Shown here: in pieces, positions 61,990 to 64,000 of the stretch
How the letters are laid out: each line of letters begins with the position of its first letter
Numbering within the stretch: position 1 is the first letter of the stretch
Notes under the pieces: model-generated
The model's database searches: none
The model's input: only the letters and a program-made list of their open reading frames with translations
Told to the model about the DNA's origin: nothing
Made by a program: the position numbers and the translations under genes
Origin: Trichoplusia ni
Lineage: Eukaryota > Arthropoda > Insecta > Lepidoptera > Noctuidae
NCBI RefSeq assembly: GCF_003590095.1
Contig: NC_039480.1
Span: 16,655,328 to 16,719,327 of the forward strand
DNA length: 64,000 nucleotides
Direction: 5' to 3'

Positions 61990-62434
61990 CGTGATTATCG
62001 AAATCGCTCGACTAATTTAAGCTTAACTTTTAACTTTTTTAAGACCCAACCCTAACTTTTAATCAGCTCACTCTTGCGATCGCGAGTCCAACTTTGAGAC
62101 TAGTCAATTGTTCCCGATAGTTTAATAATACGCGTGAGTACACCAATATCAATCAATTATTTTGGTTAAGCTTCCACCTGCCAACTTCAGTCCGAAAAAT
62201 TTCGCACAGCTGATTCCAGTATGCGGTATTACATAATTTTGAATCTCATTCACATCTTACAAATTTTCTTCGAAACAATAAATTTGTCGACGATTAACCA
62301 TCCATCAATTATCCATCAATTATTCATCAATTATCCATCCTACCGACTGCGCCACAGTTAGCGCAGGTGCGTCGTGCAGCGCGGGCGCGTGTTTAAAGTG
62401 TCATTGTGTGCGTCGTACGCGTGTACGCGGCAAT
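61990..62434 (+). mobile_element. Probable 5' region of the terminal LINE
   Basis: The 5' boundary is not visible. GC and CpG content rise sharply from about 62345 (GCGCCACAGTTAGCGCAGGT, then GTCGTGCAGCGCGGGCGCGT) to the ORF1 ATG at 62435, as expected for a LINE 5' UTR with an internal promoter. A tandem array sits just upstream at 62300-62340. In-frame codons continue upstream of the ATG to 62408, but without an ATG. Confidence 0.45.
62300..62340 (+). repeat. 11-bp tandem repeat in LINE 5' region
   Basis: ATCCATCAATT at 62300, 62311 and (one change) 62322, then partial ATCCATCC at 62333. Tandem units in a 5' UTR are a known feature of some LINE promoters. Here the function is inference. Confidence 0.75.
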
Positions 62435-63370
62435 ATGCAGTGCATAAAATGTAAAAAGATTTTGGCGAAAAATGGTTCACATTTCGTGTGCCAAGGGACT
62501 TGTCAAGGGACATTTCATCGATCTTGTGTTAGGGGCCTGACTGCAGACATGAAAGCAGGTAGAACAAGGCTCTACTGCAATAATTGTGAAGAAGAAGAAT
62601 CGGAAGGTGATGAGCAAGATTCTGAGGGGCAGGAGATCGAAAAAATTCTCAAGGACATTCAAAATAAAGTGAACGCAATTCCGAGCTTAAAAAAGCAATT
62701 AAATGCAATAACAGCTAGCATGGCCCTTCTATCAGAAAAGTATGACTCGTTATTGGCGCAACAAGAAGAAGATAAAAAGAAAATAAATAGCCTCGATAAG
62801 TCATTTATAAGTATAAACAACAAGTGCGTGTATTTAGAAAAATGCAACATGGCGCTTGAACAAAAAATGCTAGAATTTGAGCAGGCGTCACGTAAACTCA
62901 ATATTGAAATAGTTGGACTGGAGCAGCTCCCCGACGAAAACATTAACGAGGTTGTGAAAAAACTAGCAGATACCCTGGAGGTCAGCAGCGAGAATATCGA
63001 GTGGGCGAGTCGTCGACACCAGCGTAAACAGTCCAACAGGCCGGCCCCTATTGTAGTTGGCTTTAAGAACACCGGAGGCGCCGCCGCCACTCGTAACTTG
63101 TGGCTTGCTAAACGCAATAAACTGATAGAATTAAATAGTAGTATAATTACCGGAGGATCACAAAAGCATAAAATATACATAAACGAAGATCTCACAAAAA
63201 CCACTCGGATGTTGTTATGGAATACCAAGACTCAACTTAAAGCTGTATACAAGTATATCTGGGTCGTCAATGGCAAGATACTGGTTAAGAAGGCAGAAGG
63301 AGACAAATCAGTGTGGATTAGATCTGAAGAAGATATTCGCGAATTAACCAAGAAAGACAATATAGTGTAA
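62435..63370 (+). CDS. LINE ORF1: PHD finger plus FP25K-like domain protein
   Basis: The 311-aa nucleic-acid-binding protein of a CR1/jockey-like retrotransposon, expected to coat element RNA in the RNP. Residues 3-51 hold a complete Cys4-His-Cys3 PHD finger (C3, C6, C19, C23, H28, C31, C48, C51). An acidic stretch (about 52-66) and a heptad-like Leu/Lys/Glu coiled coil (about 70-150) follow. Residues ~152-305 match the FP25K-like domain of insect LINE ORF1s, with NIEIVGLEQL at 156, KYIWVVNGKILVKK at 273 and SEED at 297. The first ATG is used; upstream in-frame codons lack one. No internal stop, so the gene looks intact. ORF2 follows in another frame. Confidence 0.92.
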   Translation: MQCIKCKKILAKNGSHFVCQGTCQGTFHRSCVRGLTADMKAGRTRLYCNNCEEEESEGDEQDSEGQEIEKILKDIQNKVNAIPSLKKQLNAITASMALLSEKYDSLLAQQEEDKKKINSLDKSFISINNKCVYLEKCNMALEQKMLEFEQASRKLNIEIVGLEQLPDENINEVVKKLADTLEVSSENIEWASRRHQRKQSNRPAPIVVGFKNTGGAAATRNLWLAKRNKLIELNSSIITGGSQKHKIYINEDLTKTTRMLLWNTKTQLKAVYKYIWVVNGKILVKKAEGDKSVWIRSEEDIRELTKKDNIV

Positions 63371-63416
63371 ATTAGTAAGTTAAAAGTGTTATTCAATTAG
63401 TTAAACATAAGCATAA

Positions 63417-64000
63417 ACATTCCCGCCTCTTGATAACATAGAATCAATAACAAATAGTGTGATTAGCAACGAATATTTTGATGATCTAAGCTCTTGGACA
63501 TCTTCATTTAACAGTAACAACTTCTGTTTAATTCATATAAACATAAGATCCATAAAAAAGTATTTCAATGAGTTATTAGTTACATTACATAAACAACAAC
63601 GAAAAATAGATATAATTGTTATTACTGAGCCAAATATAAACTTCGAATTTTTAAATTTATATAAAATTGACGGTTACACAATAAATAGTTTGGTTCGCGC
63701 GGGGCGAAGCGGGGGTGGGGTACTGGTGTACGCGCGGGAGGGGCTCGCGGCGCAGGCCTGCGAGTCAACGCGGACGGCAATGCAATCGGCGGAGTGCGTT
63801 TCCATAACACTCAAAATTAATAACGAAATCATATACTTAATATCAATTTATAGACCACCTCGAATTAATAAACAAGATAAAATATTACAATTTATAGATG
63901 AGTTACGTATTTTGTTAGAATCTTTGCCAAGTAACAATAAAGTCTTATTTTGCGGTGACATAAATATAAACTTACTTAAACAATTAGATAGACACGTAAT
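63417..64000 (+). CDS. LINE ORF2, N-terminal endonuclease part (runs off window)
   Basis: Encodes the apurinic-endonuclease domain that nicks target DNA for target-primed reverse transcription. The frame opens after TAA at 63414 and has no stop to the end (194 codons). Catalytic-type motifs: NIRS with Asn42, ITE with Glu71, GGGVLVY (about 99-105), YRPP (145-148) and GDININ (180-185). Reverse transcriptase lies beyond the window. It is in a different frame from ORF1, and its first in-frame ATG is at 63780, after two catalytic motifs, so the start must be non-AUG, reinitiated or lost. A GC-rich segment (about 63690-63790) contrasts with AT-rich codons on both sides. Confidence 0.9.

Noticed and set aside
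62659..63228. 189-codon open frame on the minus strand
   Set aside because: It lies wholly inside the LINE ORF1 coding sequence, whose domain matches are on the + strand. It is a mirror of that composition.
1..64000. CRISPR arrays, bacterial operons, rRNA genes or integrated viral genes
   Set aside because: No regularly spaced direct repeats, ribosome-binding sites, rRNA blocks or viral structural or replication motifs were seen. The FP25K-like domain in ORF1 is a normal part of insect LINE ORF1 proteins.

Overview
This is an AT-rich eukaryotic window that reads as intergenic or large-intron sequence from a moth, most likely a noctuid or a close relative. That identification rests on repeats. 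It has short Helitron-type elements ending in CTAG, a tRNA-derived SINE with a type 2 internal promoter, 5'-truncated LINE tails ending in the GEA(Y/F)xQQW codons, and a LINE whose ORF1 combines a PHD finger with an FP25K-like domain. No complete host protein-coding gene can be demonstrated. Most open frames of 60-110 codons lack a normal start, sit in low-complexity AT-rich DNA and look accidental.

Layout. 1-4.2 kb: AT-rich DNA with one LINE tail and small tandem repeats. 4.3-4.6 kb: first copy of a ~256 bp non-autonomous Helitron; related copies lie at 19.2-19.5 kb (+) and 45.8-46.1 kb (-). Different Helitron-like families sit at 20.7-20.9 kb (+) and 29.1-29.2 kb (-). 5.8-6.0 kb: a 10-bp phased tandem repeat beside a CpG-richer, donor-bearing stretch. 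9.7-10.35 kb: the longest non-LINE open stretch, containing a CpG patch, a perfect NRF-1/Ewg-type 12-mer and a 9-bp minisatellite. 10.4-19 kb: mostly featureless, with a LINE 3' tail and one protein-like minus-strand frame at 15.7-16.0 kb. 23.8-24.0 kb and 38.6-38.7 kb: two diverged copies of one dispersed repeat, the first split by about 170 bp of extra sequence. 28.9-29.6 kb: a LINE C-terminal stub, a Helitron and a small ATG frame. 32.4-32.7 kb: a LINE/SINE 3' unit ending in (GAT)n. 34.6-34.8 kb: a full-length SINE. 39.4 and 42.0 kb: two more LINE 3' ends. 46-62 kb: sparse repeats, hairpins, a second NRF-1/Ewg 12-mer at 56.36 kb, a possible short first exon at 57.7 kb, and a diverged ~90 bp duplication at 59.9/60.5 kb.

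The only convincing coding sequence is at the right edge: a LINE of the CR1/jockey-like type, with ORF1 (62435-63370, intact, 311 aa) and the first ~194 codons of ORF2 (apurinic-endonuclease domain, open to the window end). ORF1 would bind the element RNA and ORF2 would nick the target and reverse transcribe. The truncated LINE tails elsewhere are what such machinery leaves behind, and the SINE and 3'-end units are plausible passengers.

No previously undescribed multi-gene system is visible. The best leads are the ATG-less ORF2, the phased 10-bp array, the twin NRF-1/Ewg sites, the structured duplication at 59.9/60.5 kb, and a few unexplained frames.
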